The position numbers were made by a program, and so were the translations under genes. From an uncultured Collinsella sp. (GTDB lineage Bacteria; Actinomycetota; Coriobacteriia; Coriobacteriales; Coriobacteriaceae), in assembly GCA_900541145.1 (NCBI GenBank), contig UQIH01000001.1, positions 186,001-250,000 on the forward strand: DNA of 64,000 nucleotides, written 5' to 3'. Below the pieces are notes generated by a model. It was not told the DNA's origin. It did not search any database and worked only from the letters and a program-made list of their open reading frames with translations. Below, piece by piece: positions 8,327-17,436 of the stretch. Position 1 is the first letter of the stretch. The number at the start of each line of letters is the position of its first letter.

Positions 8327-9262
8327 CTACAGTTCAGTCACGACAACGCTGTTGTAGACCTCGTCCCAGCAGTCCATGACCAGGTGGCCGGTCTTGGGAT
8401 CCATGGCGTTGAGCTTGCCGCAGGTATTGGCGGTCTTGAGCACGGTGACGTCGTCGGCACCAGCAGCAATGGCATGTGCAAAGCCGGCGATGGTCGAGTC
8501 GCCGGAACCCGTCGCGTTCACAGCCGCAATCGCGGGCGTCTTGGCGCGGAACGCGCGGCCCTCATGGAAGCCCACCGAACCGGCAGCGCCCATCGAAACG
8601 ACAACCCAGGGGATACCGGCAAAACGGTCATCGGCGGCAAGCGCCTCGCGCAGAGCATCGACATCATCGGTCGTAAAGGACGTACCCAGCAGGCCGTTAA
8701 TCTCGGTCAGGTTGGGCTTTACGAGCTCAGGCTTAGCGTCGGACTCCAGCGCGGCCTCCAGCGATGCACCCGAGGTATCGAGCAGCACCTTGGCGCCCGC
8801 CTCCTCGGCGATCTTGACGAGTTCGGCATAGTAGCCGGCATCGACGCCACGCGGCAGCGAGCCCGAAAGCGTCATAACGTCCGCCTTCGCTGCAAGCTCG
8901 GCAAACTTGGCCGTAAAGGCCTCGAGCTCGGCCGGGGCGATCTGCGGACCGCTCTCCAGCAGCTCGGTCTGATTGCCCTCGTGCAGAATATTCAGGCAAA
9001 TGCGCGTCTCACCGGCGATGGGCACAAAGTCGTTCTTGACGCCGTCGGCATCCATAAGCTCGGCCATATAGGCACCCATGTGGCCGCCGAGCAGGCCAGT
9101 CGCGAGCACATCGTCGCCCAGCTGCAGCAGCACACGGCTCACGTTGAGGCCCTTACCGCCAGCAGTCTTTTCGGGCGTCACGCGGTTAACATCGTCGATG
9201 ATCAGCTTATCGAGCTGATAGCGCGTATCAATCGACGGGTTCATGGTAACGGTCAGAATCAT
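8327..9262 (-). CDS. lacC: Tagatose-6-phosphate kinase (PfkB family), copy 1
   Basis: A 311-aa PfkB/ribokinase-fold kinase of the LacC/FruK group. The N-terminal MILTVTMNPSIDTRY and substrate loop TAGGKGLNVSRVL are typical, and the catalytic loop NATGSGDST carries the general-base Asp. LacC makes tagatose-1,6-bisphosphate from tagatose-6-P and ATP; sequence alone cannot exclude 1-phosphofructokinase activity, but position directly after lacA and lacB argues for LacC. ATG 9262 follows AGGAG at 7 nt. A second copy at 37203-38138 agrees in roughly five of six residues by eye. Confidence 0.9.
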   Translation of the reverse strand: MILTVTMNPSIDTRYQLDKLIIDDVNRVTPEKTAGGKGLNVSRVLLQLGDDVLATGLLGGHMGAYMAELMDADGVKNDFVPIAGETRICLNILHEGNQTELLESGPQIAPAELEAFTAKFAELAAKADVMTLSGSLPRGVDAGYYAELVKIAEEAGAKVLLDTSGASLEAALESDAKPELVKPNLTEINGLLGTSFTTDDVDALREALAADDRFAGIPWVVVSMGAAGSVGFHEGRAFRAKTPAIAAVNATGSGDSTIAGFAHAIAAGADDVTVLKTANTCGKLNAMDPKTGHLVMDCWDEVYNSVVVTEL

Positions 9263-9348
9263 ATTGAACTCCTGTTTAGAAAACCGGCCCGCGCCCCCTC
9301 ACAGAAACGCGAGCCGTCAACGGACTAGTTAATTACGCCGGATACCCG

Positions 9349-9873
9349 CTAATCATGGTATTCGCCGCGGTCCCACTTCTCCAGGAACTCGTCAAAGAAG
9401 TGCGGGTCGGCCTGAGCCTCGGCGTCAGCCTTATTGCAGGCGTCGATCTTGGCAATCAGGGCATCGTGCTCGGGAGTCTTCTCGTAAGGCTCCTCCAGGA
9501 AGGCAAGCATAATATCGGCCATCAGGAATTCGCCGGTGATCTTGCCGCCAAAGCCCACGATGTTGGCGTTGAGCTCGCGACGAGCATACAGGGCAGAGGT
9601 CATGTCGCGGACCAGCGCGCAGCGGGCGCCGGGAACCTTGTTGACGGCGTTGGTGATGCCGATGCCGGTGCCGCACAGGGCCACGCCAAAGTCGGCCTCG
9701 CCGCTGGCAACAGCCTCGCCCACGGCCTTACCGTAGATGGGATAGTGCGTACGGGTGTGGCTGTAGGTGCCGCAGTCGAGCACCTTGTAGCCAGCCTGCT
9801 CCAGGCGGTCGGCCAGATAGATCTTCTCGTCCGTAACGATATGGTCGCAACCGATTGCGATGGTCTTCTTCAT
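9349..9873 (-). CDS. lacB: Galactose-6-phosphate isomerase subunit LacB
   Basis: A 174-aa RpiB/LacAB-family protein. It keeps the RpiB-like active-site loop CGTGIGI (about residues 67-73) and the phrase GCDHIVTDEK near the N-terminus. LacA and LacB form a heteromer converting galactose-6-P to tagatose-6-P. It lies 63 nt after lacA and 86 nt before lacC in the same orientation. The family length is about 171 aa, so it is complete. Confidence 0.93.
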   Translation of the reverse strand: MKKTIAIGCDHIVTDEKIYLADRLEQAGYKVLDCGTYSHTRTHYPIYGKAVGEAVASGEADFGVALCGTGIGITNAVNKVPGARCALVRDMTSALYARRELNANIVGFGGKITGEFLMADIMLAFLEEPYEKTPEHDALIAKIDACNKADAEAQADPHFFDEFLEKWDRGEYHD

Positions 9874-9936
9874 CAGAACGTCCTTTCGTCTGAATTCACA
9901 AGTTGAGGTAGAAGTTCGAGTTCTCGGTGGCTCTCG

Positions 9937-10365
9937 TTAGGCCATCTTGTTGAGCATGTCGACACGGATCTGGTGACGGCCGCCGGCGTACTGGGCGCGC
10001 AGGAACTCGCGGGCGATCTTCTTGGCGACCTCGGTGCCCACAACGCCCGGGCCCATGGTGACCATGCGCGAGCCGTTGTGCTCGCGGGTCATGTAGGCGG
10101 AACGCTCGTCGGAAATGTTGGCGACGACCATGCCCTTAATCTTGACGGCGGCCATATAGGAGCCGACGCCGTACTTATCGAATGCGAAGCCCTGGGAATC
10201 CTTGTGCTCCAGCAGGTCCTTGGCAACGGCGGTCGCGGAATCGACAAAGTCCGCGGCAGGGGTCTCGGAATAGTCAACGACCTCGTGACCGTCGGCGATG
10301 AGCATCTCCTTGATGGACTCCTTCATCGACATACCGTCGGCATCGGAAGCGATTACAACCCTCAT
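9937..10365 (-). CDS. lacA: Galactose-6-phosphate isomerase subunit LacA
   Basis: A 142-aa LacA subunit: RpiB fold, N-terminal MRVVIASDADGMSMKE, and, as expected for LacA, no CGTGIGI loop (LacB supplies it). It is the first gene of lacABC. The ATG is preceded by AAGGAGGATGTC. The 307-bp region upstream carries several GAACA repeats suggesting LacR control. Confidence 0.92.
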   Translation of the reverse strand: MRVVIASDADGMSMKESIKEMLIADGHEVVDYSETPAADFVDSATAVAKDLLEHKDSQGFAFDKYGVGSYMAAVKIKGMVVANISDERSAYMTREHNGSRMVTMGPGVVGTEVAKKIAREFLRAQYAGGRHQIRVDMLNKMA

Positions 10366-10474
10366 GACATCCTCCTTGAGAGATACGCAGGTGCGTAGTT
10401 TCTGTTTGGAAGTGTTGAATCGCGTTCAGGTCCGGGCATCTGAATGTGCGGTTCTTCACTGTTCATGTTTATTT

Positions 10475-10535
10475 GAACACATTCGAACAGTAACTGCAAG
10501 AATTATTTGTTTATCTTTGTTCTTTTTTGAACAAA
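10475..10535 (-). promoter_or_regulatory. Candidate LacR operators upstream of lacABC
   Basis: GAACA-CATTC-GAACA at 10475-10489 is a direct repeat with a 10-bp period. TTTGTTC-N6-GAACAAA at 10516-10535 is an inverted arrangement of the same core. Close copies of the direct repeat occur upstream of lacF and lacR itself. ACCGTTTACGG at 10537-10547 is the other promoter-associated motif of the window. Confidence 0.5.
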
Positions 10536-10605
10536 TACCGTTTACGGATGATTGCTGGCCGTTTGGGCCCGGCGCGGACGTAGTGACCACGTGTTCAACA
10601 AACAA

Positions 10606-10640
10606 AAAGGCGGCCGAGAACGTGTCTCGGCCGCCCTTCT
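10606..10640 (-). terminator. Terminator of the membrane-protein gene
   Basis: The stem GGCGGCCGAGA / TCTCGGCCGCC around ACGTG, preceded on the plus strand by an A run (T run on the minus strand), lies just past the stop of the 10673-11686 gene. Confidence 0.8.
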
Positions 10641-10672
10641 TACGGTTAATCTTCCAAAGAACGCTTTGCCGC

Positions 10673-11686
10673 CTACTCAGACTGCCTGCCCTTCTTGGCA
10701 TGCTTGGACGGAGCACTCAGAAAGCGGCCCGTCAAATAGTTCGCGGGACCGGAGATATCAATCCCCAGCAGGGTGTGCCCCAGCCACAAAAACGCCGCGA
10801 GCACCAGCAATGGAATCACGCACGAGGTCACGATCATCACGATGACGCCTTCGATAAGGTCGGTCACCTGCTGCACGATCTCGTCGGTCATCTGCTTGGC
10901 GCCGCTGGTCACCGACGTGACGAGGCCCGAGGCACCGTCGGCAAGCTGCTCGAGCACGCTCTTGGACTCTGCGGACTCGGTCTTTTTCTTGCTTGTTTTG
11001 GAGCTATCGCTATCTGCCGCACTCGCAGCGTCGGCCGCCTTTTGCTCGGCCGCCTCGATGCTAACGCGATACGTTTCGTCGACCTTCTGCGACACCCATA
11101 CGCTTGCAGGCACCAACGCCATGCCGATCACGGCAACCACCAGCACGCGCGTCGCCACGCGGCGCAGGACGGCGCTCGTGCTCCAGCGCCCGTGAATGCC
11201 GAGCGACACCGCAAAGAGCACCAGCGCAAACGGGATCAGGATGCCCAGGCCAACCGACCACAAAATGGTCAGCAGGTATTTCTCGAGGTAGAGCACGGCA
11301 AGCACGATGCCCAAGTTACCCGAAAGCTGCGCGAGCTGCTCGGCAACCGGCGTTCCCGTATCGCCCGGCAACGCAGTGATACCCGCAGATAGGGCGACGC
11401 ACGAGGTCGTGAGCGCCAAAACGTTGCCCTTCTTTTGGTCGATGACCTCGATGGTAGAGTCCCAAGTTTTGGTATCGGCGAAATGCGGACGAGCTACAAA
11501 GCCCGACAGCAGTGCCAGGACCACGAGCGCAACGATAAAGCCAATCTGCAGCTTTTTGTTTGTGCACACGACATCGGACAGACTGGGCTGCAGCTCGGTT
11601 ACCGTCGTGTGCTCGGTTATCTGGACAGGACGCCCATGAGCCATCTCGTGCGCGTCTCTTTTTTGTATTGACCCGTTATCCGGCAT
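10673..11686 (-). CDS. Multi-pass membrane protein of unknown function
   Basis: 337 aa, not assigned to a family. Hydrophobic segments lie at roughly residues 46-66, 90-108, 128-168 (probably two spans), 180-200 and 288-312. A polar, Ser/Lys/Glu-rich and probably coiled segment (about 205-265) sits between the last spans. The C-terminus is basic. ATG 11686 follows AGGAGG at 8 nt. It stands alone between lacABC and lacF with its own terminator; nothing ties it to sugar uptake. Confidence 0.7.
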   Translation of the reverse strand: MPDNGSIQKRDAHEMAHGRPVQITEHTTVTELQPSLSDVVCTNKKLQIGFIVALVVLALLSGFVARPHFADTKTWDSTIEVIDQKKGNVLALTTSCVALSAGITALPGDTGTPVAEQLAQLSGNLGIVLAVLYLEKYLLTILWSVGLGILIPFALVLFAVSLGIHGRWSTSAVLRRVATRVLVVAVIGMALVPASVWVSQKVDETYRVSIEAAEQKAADAASAADSDSSKTSKKKTESAESKSVLEQLADGASGLVTSVTSGAKQMTDEIVQQVTDLIEGVIVMIVTSCVIPLLVLAAFLWLGHTLLGIDISGPANYLTGRFLSAPSKHAKKGRQSE

Positions 11687-11786
11687 TTGGATACCTCCTC
11701 AGTCCGGCGTTTAATGCGAAAGGAAGTATACCCACCGAGCAAAAATCGAACGGGAGGACGAACGGAGCGCACCAAGACTGCCCCCC

Positions 11787-11820
11787 AACGACTAGTCGTT
11801 TAAGAACGTCCCCAATGACT
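11787..11820. repeat. GTCATTGGGG-family inverted repeat, copy 2
   Basis: AACGACTAGTCGTTTAAGAA followed by CGTCCCCAATGACT matches the right half of the 8075-8145 element and the 35592-35622 element in reverse orientation. Confidence 0.6.
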
Positions 11821-11831
11821 GTCTCGGGATG

Positions 11832-11898
11832 AGTTGCGGTGGAATAGGGATTGTTTTGCGCCCGCCGGCCCCTATTCAGTCCCCATTTCACCGCAACT
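11832..11898. repeat. Inverted repeat, GTTGCGGTGAAATAGGG family, copy 1
   Basis: The arms AGTTGCGGTGGAATAGGG and CCCCATTTCACCGCAACT flank about 30 bp. The same arms recur at 61182-61250 in another part of the window. Confidence 0.65.
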
Positions 11899-11911
11899 TG
11901 GAGGAGGACAG

Positions 11912-11946
11912 AAAAAGCCCTGCCGCGGGTAGCGGCAGGGTTTTTG
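11912..11946 (-). terminator. Terminator downstream of lacF
   Basis: The stem CCCTGCCGC / GCGGCAGGG flanked by A and T runs lies about 27 bp beyond the lacF stop. Confidence 0.85.
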
Positions 11947-11972
11947 GAAGGGGACTTGGTTGTGAGGGTTCG

Positions 11973-12311
11973 TTAGGCGAGCTTGGCCTCAAGCTCGGCG
12001 ATGCGCTTGTAGGCATCGATGGTAAAGCGGGTCTGCTTCTCCAGGATCATAGTGGTCATTAGAGTGTCCTGAGCGTGAGCCATGATGAAGGTCATCTCCA
12101 TCTCGCCGCCGCCGGCCTCCTGCGAAAGCAGCTTGGTCTGCGTGTCGTGGGCGCCGATAAGCGCATCGCTGGCATCCTTGTGCAGCTGTTCGGCCTTCTC
12201 AAAATCACCCTCGCGAGCAGCATCGAGTGCCGCAAGCAGATCGGTCTGGGCGTCACCTGCGTATGCGACGATCTCGAATCCAACCATCGAGATTTCTTCT
12301 TTGGTTGCCAT
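11973..12311 (-). CDS. lacF: PTS lactose/cellobiose-family EIIA component
   Basis: A 112-aa all-helical EIIA of the Lac/Chb class (family about 105 aa). The phosphorylated His is His79 in FIMAHAQDTLM, and the usual upstream helix (GDFEKAEQLHKDA) is present. It accepts phosphate from HPr and passes it to the EIIB cysteine. It is the only lactose-class EIIA in the window although four lactose-class EIICB genes are present. It lies 214 bp downstream of LacI-2 on the same strand, with two candidate LacR direct repeats of its own upstream. Confidence 0.93.
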   Translation of the reverse strand: MATKEEISMVGFEIVAYAGDAQTDLLAALDAAREGDFEKAEQLHKDASDALIGAHDTQTKLLSQEAGGGEMEMTFIMAHAQDTLMTTMILEKQTRFTIDAYKRIAELEAKLA

Positions 12312-12398
12312 ATTGCGTTCCTTTCACATACGAACCAATGGAGAGCATCGCGTCCGGGCATACGCGCTGCGTTCTGTATGGGAGAAACATTAACATTC

Positions 12399-12494
12399 AA
12401 ACAAAAAAGAACAGCGCAAAACGGAATTTCAAGCTATGAACGGTCACTTTTCGCCCGTGAACGGTTTTTAAACCAATCTGAACAATATCGAACA
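12399..12494 (-). promoter_or_regulatory. Two candidate LacR direct-repeat operators upstream of lacF
   Basis: AAACA-AAAAA-GAACA (12399-12413) and GAACA-ATATC-GAACA (12480-12494) share the 10-bp-period arrangement seen at lacA and lacR. GTGAACGGT at 12457-12465 is a copy of the second promoter-associated motif. Confidence 0.5.
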
Positions 12495-12525
12495 CAATTA
12501 GCTGCAACCCAAACAGGGCTGCACC

Positions 12526-13530
12526 CTAACGCAAATCGCGCACCGTATCGCCCTCTACGAGCACACCGGGGATCAGCATGTGCTCCACGCCAGACGCACC
12601 CCCATCGGCGCCGGCAATCTTGTCGACCGCCCACATGCCGACGCGCTTGTTGTCAAAGCGCACCGTGGTCAGGCGACGGTCGGGCACGATATCGCCCAGG
12701 CTGTCATCAACACCCACCACGCTCACGTCCTCGGGCACACGCCTTCCGCACGACTCGAGCCCGCGAATGCAGCCGTAGGCCATGGCATCGTTGGAAGCAT
12801 AAATGGCCGTACAGGTCGGATCTTCCGCCAGAGCCTGACCGGCAGCATATCCGCTCTGTGCCGTCCAATCCCCACGGACGAGTCGCGGCGGTTCAATACC
12901 ATGCGCGCGCAATGTCTCGCGCCAGCCTTCCTCGCGCCGCATGCCCGAAAGCGAGCGCTCGGGGCACGAGATAAAGTGCACGGTCTTGTGCCCCTGCTCC
13001 AGCAAGTACTCGACCACCTGGCGCGAGCAATCGAACTGGTCGTTATCGACCGTCGAGCACAGCGGGTGCTCCAGCATGGTAACGAGCACCGTCTGCATAC
13101 CGGGCAGCGGCTCAAAGGTGCCAAAGTCCGCCGGCATGCGGTTCATGATCACGACTATACCGTCCACCGGCAGTGCGCTCATACGCGACGATGCGCTCTC
13201 GAGGGTATAGGGGTGTCCATCTACTTTAGTGAGGGTGATGGCATAGCCGTGTTTGTCGGCCGCGGCGGCAAAGCCCTCCATACGGTCGAGATTGCCGGTG
13301 CCGGTAATGTTGAACATGGCGACGCCGACGGTCTTAAACTTACCGCGGCGCAGCGATCGACCGGCAAAATTGGGGCGATACCCCAGCTCGCGCATGGCGG
13401 CACGCACGCGTTCCTTGGTCTCGGGGCGCACGCTGGGCGAATCGTGCACCGTACGCGAGACTGTCTGCTCCGAGACGCCCGCGAGGCGCGCTACGTCTTT
13501 GACGGATACCGATTTTTTAACAGCGGCCAT
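12526..13530 (-). CDS. LacI-family repressor 2 (lacE-lacG module)
   Basis: A 334-aa LacI/GalR-family repressor. The HTH is at about residues 9-54 (recognition helix phrase VSEQTVSR), followed by the hinge and a sugar-binding core ending VEGDTVRDLR. It faces lacE-lacG across a 357-bp region holding three copies of a TGTYAACGWTGCCATT-type operator (13546, 13691, 13811). The first lies about 16 bp upstream of its own start, consistent with autoregulation. The specificity pair before TVSR is Glu-Gln. The sensor domain is closely related to the other three LacI proteins, suggesting recent duplication with operator divergence. Confidence 0.9.
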   Translation of the reverse strand: MAAVKKSVSVKDVARLAGVSEQTVSRTVHDSPSVRPETKERVRAAMRELGYRPNFAGRSLRRGKFKTVGVAMFNITGTGNLDRMEGFAAAADKHGYAITLTKVDGHPYTLESASSRMSALPVDGIVVIMNRMPADFGTFEPLPGMQTVLVTMLEHPLCSTVDNDQFDCSRQVVEYLLEQGHKTVHFISCPERSLSGMRREEGWRETLRAHGIEPPRLVRGDWTAQSGYAAGQALAEDPTCTAIYASNDAMAYGCIRGLESCGRRVPEDVSVVGVDDSLGDIVPDRRLTTVRFDNKRVGMWAVDKIAGADGGASGVEHMLIPGVLVEGDTVRDLR

Positions 13531-13545
13531 AGGTCGATCTTTCTA

Positions 13546-13826
13546 TGTCAACGATGCCATTAGTGGCACCCTGCGCATTCAAATGAAACGTCTTCAAGTA
13601 TATCCAACGCCTCCCCCACCATACGCTCACCACCCAAAACCTACCGTTCACCGACATTTTTGCTTCCCCGAACGGCTTTTAGCGCCCAAATGTTAACGTT
13701 GCCATTATGCAAACACAGAGCCACCGGGCGGCTCAAACGTTTACGCGTAAGGAATCGACGGTTCGCAGGCACAGGAACCACCGGTTCGCGTCTTTTTTTG
13801 TGTCACAAAATGGCAACGTCAACATT
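13546..13826. promoter_or_regulatory. Three LacI-2 operators between LacI-2 and lacE
   Basis: TGTCAACGATGCCATTA (13546-13562), TGTTAACGTTGCCATTA (13691-13707) and, inverted, TGGCAACGTCAACATT (13811-13826). The central ACGT/ACG step and the TGTTAAC half are shared with other LacI operators in the window; the GCCATT half is specific. ACCGTTCACCG at 13643-13653 is the promoter-associated motif. Confidence 0.75.
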
Positions 13827-13887
13827 TTGGCAACCGAACGCCAAAAGCTACCATCGTTGCTAACCCACCGACTCTTAGGAGCATTGC

Positions 13888-15663
13888 ATGGAGCAACTCA
13901 TCGCCACCATCGAAAAGGGTCAGCCCTTTTTCAACGCGATCGCCCGCAACAAGTACCTCAAGGCGATCCGCGACGGCTTTATCTCCGTCATCCCCATCAT
14001 CATCTTCTCGTCCATCTTTTGCCTAGTAGCCTCGGTCCCCAACATCTGGGGTTTCTACTGGCCCGATGACATCAACAACGCCCTGTGGAAGTGCTACAAC
14101 TACTCCATGGGCATCCTGGCCATCGCCTGCGCCGCCACCACGGCCAAGCACTTCGCCGACGCTCAGAACCGCGATCTGCCCAAGAATAACCAGATTAACT
14201 TCATCTCGTGCATGTGCGCGGCCATCATCGGCTTCTTGCTCCTTTCGAGCGACACGATCGCCACGGACGCTGCCAGCGGCTTTAACACCACCTACCTTGG
14301 TTCCAAGGGCCTGCTGACCGCTTTCATCGCTGCGTTTGCGACTGGCATCATCTACAAGTTCTTCATTAAGCGCAACATCACCGTCAAGATGCCCGAGCAG
14401 GTTCCGCCCAACATCTCGCAGACCTTCAAGGACATCATCCCCTTCTCCGTCTGCATCACCGTCTTTTGGGTTTTTGACATCGTCTTCCGCGCTGCCTTTG
14501 GCTTCTGCTTTGCCCAGGGCGTCATCCAGGTGTTCCAGCCCCTGTTCACCGCTGCCGACGGCTACATCGGCCTCGCTGTGATCTACGGCGCCATGAGCCT
14601 GTTCTGGTTCGTGGGCGTCCACGGCCCCTCGATCGTCGAGCCCGCCATCGCCGCTGCCCTCGTTGCCAACATGACCGACAACCTGGCTGCATTCCAGGCC
14701 GGTCAGCACGCTTCCGCTGTCCTGACCCAGGGTGCCCAGTACTTCGTCGTCTGCATGGGCGGCACCGGCGCCACGCTCGTCCTGGTCTTTATGTTCTGCT
14801 TCCTGGCCAAGTCCCAGGAGATGCGCGCCGTCGGTAAGGCCGCTATCGTCCCCGTGTGCTTTGCCGTCAACGAGCCGCTGCTGTTCGCCGCACCCATCGT
14901 GCTCAACCCCGTCTTCTTTGTCCCGTTTGTCTTTGCCCCGATCGCCAACATCTGGATCCTCAAGATCTTTATCGACTTCTTGGGTATGAACGGCTTTATG
15001 TACACCCTGCCTTGGACCGTCCCCGGCCCCATCGGCACCATCATGGGTCTGGGCTTCCAGCCGCTCGCCTTTGTGATGCTCGCCCTTATCCTGGTTGTCG
15101 ACTTTGCCCTGTACTACCCGTTCTTCCGTGCCTATGACGCCCAGAAGTGCGCCGAGGAGGCCGAGATTTCCCAAGAGGAGCTCGCCGCCAAGAACGCCGA
15201 GAAGGCTGCCAAGCTCAACGATGCCTTCCAGGGCAAGGCTGACGCCAAGAGCGTTGCCGCCGGCGCTGCTGCCGATGCCGTGAAGGCCGACGCCGCTGCC
15301 GCCTCCGCAGCACCCGCTGCCGAGGCAACAACCGCCAGCGACCTCAACGGCAAGCGCGTGCTCGTGCTCTGCCAGGGCGGCGGTACCTCGGGCTTGCTCG
15401 CCAACGCGCTGGCCAAGGCTGCCAAGGAGCGCGGCATCAATCTTGAGACCGCTGCCGAGGCCTATGGCAACCACGTGGACATGCTCCCCGACTTTGACCT
15501 GGTCGTCCTGGCCCCGCAGGCCGCCAGCTACCTGGCCGACCTGCAGAAAGACTGCGAGCGCGTGGGCAACAAGTGCGTCGCCTGCCGTGGTAAGCAGTAC
15601 ATCGAGCTCTCCCAGAACGGCGACAAGTCTCTCGCCTTCGTGAGTGAGCAACTTTCGAAGTAA
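13888..15663 (+). CDS. lacE: PTS lactose-family EIICB permease (module 1)
   Basis: A 591-aa EIICB. The EIIC domain (about 1-420, roughly ten spans) has the family phrases GVHGPSIV and FAVNEPLLFAAPIVLNP. An Ala/Lys/Glu-rich linker (about 425-482) leads to the EIIB domain with phosphorylated Cys495 in VLVLCQGGGTSG. It transports and phosphorylates lactose (or another beta-galactoside) using phosphate from EIIA. It is followed after 66 nt by a 6-phospho-beta-galactosidase. Its EIIC diverges more from EIICB 2-4 than those do from each other. Confidence 0.92.
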   Translation: MEQLIATIEKGQPFFNAIARNKYLKAIRDGFISVIPIIIFSSIFCLVASVPNIWGFYWPDDINNALWKCYNYSMGILAIACAATTAKHFADAQNRDLPKNNQINFISCMCAAIIGFLLLSSDTIATDAASGFNTTYLGSKGLLTAFIAAFATGIIYKFFIKRNITVKMPEQVPPNISQTFKDIIPFSVCITVFWVFDIVFRAAFGFCFAQGVIQVFQPLFTAADGYIGLAVIYGAMSLFWFVGVHGPSIVEPAIAAALVANMTDNLAAFQAGQHASAVLTQGAQYFVVCMGGTGATLVLVFMFCFLAKSQEMRAVGKAAIVPVCFAVNEPLLFAAPIVLNPVFFVPFVFAPIANIWILKIFIDFLGMNGFMYTLPWTVPGPIGTIMGLGFQPLAFVMLALILVVDFALYYPFFRAYDAQKCAEEAEISQEELAAKNAEKAAKLNDAFQGKADAKSVAAGAAADAVKADAAAASAAPAAEATTASDLNGKRVLVLCQGGGTSGLLANALAKAAKERGINLETAAEAYGNHVDMLPDFDLVVLAPQAASYLADLQKDCERVGNKCVACRGKQYIELSQNGDKSLAFVSEQLSK

Positions 15664-15672
15664 GTAACGCCC

Positions 15673-15706
15673 AGGGCCAGCCGACCATCCAAGACCGGCT
15701 GGCCCT
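15673..15706 (+). terminator. Intercistronic hairpin between lacE and lacG
   Basis: The stem AGGGCCAGCC / GGCTGGCCCT lies in the 66-nt gap. There is no long T run after it (only TTCGATTT), so it more likely stabilises the lacE message or attenuates than fully terminates. Confidence 0.6.
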
Positions 15707-15729
15707 TCGATTTAGACGATTGGATCATC

Positions 15730-17169
15730 ATGTCCGTTAATCCTGCTAGCGTCACCAACCCGCCCGCGCAGTTTCCCGAGGACTTTGTCTTTGGCGGCGC
15801 CACCGCTGCCTACCAGGTAGAGGGCGAGACCCGCACTCACGGTAAGGGCAAGGTTGCCTGGGACGACTTTCTGGAGGCCCAGGGGCGCTTCTCCCCCGAT
15901 CCCGCTTCGGACTTCTACAACCAGTACCCCGTCGACCTGGAGCTGTGCGAGGAGTTCGGCATCAACGGCATTCGCCTCTCCATCGCCTGGAGCCGCATCT
16001 TCCCCAACGGCACCGGCGAAATCAACCCCGAGGGCGTCCAGTTCTACCACGATCTCTTCGCCGAGTGCCACAAGCACCACGTTGAGCCGTTCGTCACGCT
16101 GCATCACTTTGACACGCCGCTTCCCCTCTTTGAGAAGGGCGACTTCCTCAACCGCGAGACCATCGACGCCTTTGTGGACTTTGCCACCTTCTGCTTTAAG
16201 GAGTACGCCGACCAGGTGACCTACTGGTTCACCTTTAACGAGATCTGGGCCGACGCCTCCAACACCTACATCGAGGGCACCTTCCCCGGTGGCGTCAAGG
16301 CGCATCTGGCCGAGGCCTTCCAGTGCGAGCACAACATGATGCTCGCCCACGCCAAGGCCGTGCTGGCCTTCCACAACGGCGGCTTTAAGGGCAAAATCGG
16401 CGTCATCCAGTCGCTGGAGTTTAAGTACCCGCTCAACGAGAACGACCCCGCCGACATCAAAGCCGCCAACAACGAGCACGTGCTGCAAAACCAGTTTTTG
16501 CTCGACGCGACGTTCCGCGGCGAGTATGCCCCCGACACCCTCGAGTGCGCCAACCGCCTGGCTGCCGTCTCGGGCGGCACCATCGAGATCTTGGACGAGG
16601 ACCTCGAGATTATGCGCGAGGCAGCGCTCTACAACGACTACCTGGGCGTTAACAACTATCAGTGCCGTTTTTTGAAGGCTTACGATGGCGAGAACGACCT
16701 GCACCACAACGGTACGGGCGAGAAGGGCACTGGCCGCTGGCGCGTTAAGGGTATTGGCGAGCATGTGAACAAGCCCGGCATCCCCACCACCGACTGGGAC
16801 TGGATCATCTATCCCGAGGGTCTGTTCGATCTGCTCGTCTACATTAAGCAGCGCTACCCCAACTACAAGCAGATCTTCATCACCGAAAACGGTATGGGTT
16901 ACAAGGACCCCTACAAGGACGGCTTTGTAGACGACCAGCCGCGCATCGACTACATCGAGCAGCACCTGCGCTGGTTGCTCAAGGCCATGGAGGTGGGCGT
17001 CAACGTGGGCGGCTACTTCCTGTGGAGCCTGCAGGATCAGTTCTCCTGGACCAATGGCTACAACAAGCGTTACGGCTTCTTCTACGTTGACTTTGAAACC
17101 CAGAAGCGCACGCCCAAGGCAAGCGCATACTGGTATAAGCACGTGGCGCAGACCCGTCGTCTGGACTAG
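15730..17169 (+). CDS. lacG: 6-phospho-beta-galactosidase (GH1), module 1
   Basis: A 479-aa GH1 retaining glycosidase. The acid/base Glu171 is in TFNE and the nucleophile Glu386 in ITENG. Ser439-x6-Lys446-x-Tyr448 (SWTNGYNKRY) is the 6-phosphate-binding triad of LacG-type enzymes, and the Trp after the Ser is the residue associated with galacto- rather than gluco-specificity. It hydrolyses lactose-6-P to galactose-6-P and glucose; the products feed lacABC and glycolysis. It closely resembles the enzyme at 25747-27168. Confidence 0.92.
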   Translation: MSVNPASVTNPPAQFPEDFVFGGATAAYQVEGETRTHGKGKVAWDDFLEAQGRFSPDPASDFYNQYPVDLELCEEFGINGIRLSIAWSRIFPNGTGEINPEGVQFYHDLFAECHKHHVEPFVTLHHFDTPLPLFEKGDFLNRETIDAFVDFATFCFKEYADQVTYWFTFNEIWADASNTYIEGTFPGGVKAHLAEAFQCEHNMMLAHAKAVLAFHNGGFKGKIGVIQSLEFKYPLNENDPADIKAANNEHVLQNQFLLDATFRGEYAPDTLECANRLAAVSGGTIEILDEDLEIMREAALYNDYLGVNNYQCRFLKAYDGENDLHHNGTGEKGTGRWRVKGIGEHVNKPGIPTTDWDWIIYPEGLFDLLVYIKQRYPNYKQIFITENGMGYKDPYKDGFVDDQPRIDYIEQHLRWLLKAMEVGVNVGGYFLWSLQDQFSWTNGYNKRYGFFYVDFETQKRTPKASAYWYKHVAQTRRLD

Positions 17170-17216
17170 TGGCTGGCGGGGTTGCCCGCTCACACAACCT
17201 GTCCCCATTTCTCAGC

Positions 17217-17258
17217 CGGGGGCGGCACGTCACACGGCGCGCCGCCCCCGGTCTTTTT
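17217..17258 (+). terminator. Terminator after lacE-lacG
   Basis: The stem CCGGGGGCGGC / GCCGCCCCCGG is followed by TCTTTTT. Confidence 0.85.
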
Positions 17259-17281
17259 GTTTTTGGGCTGGTCGGGAGCCG

Positions 17282-17426
17282 TTTGTCTCGATCTGTAACA
17301 TCTAGCCGAGTTTCTTGGTCCTAGCTGTTACAGATTGAGACGAACAGGATTGCTCTTTCCGAAGAATCTAAATCTGTAACACGTAGCCCGCTTTTGACCG
17401 TCTACCTGTTACAAATCGAGACAAAC
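17282..17426. repeat. Palindromic CTGTAACA/TGTTACAG element, pair 1
   Basis: Two units at 17282-17345 and 17367-17426, starts 85 bp apart. Each has outer arms like CTCAATCTGTAACA and TGTTACAGATTGAG around a 27-30-base centre. The first is the TCTAGCCGAG…TCCTAGC type, the second the CGTAGCCCGC…GTCTACC type. They fill the space between convergent lacG and LacI-3. Confidence 0.85.
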
Positions 17427-17436
17427 GGAGTAGGAC

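Noticed and set aside
14023..15651. 542-codon minus-strand open frame opposite lacE
   Set aside because: Same antisense effect; the sense strand encodes a clear EIICB with motifs.
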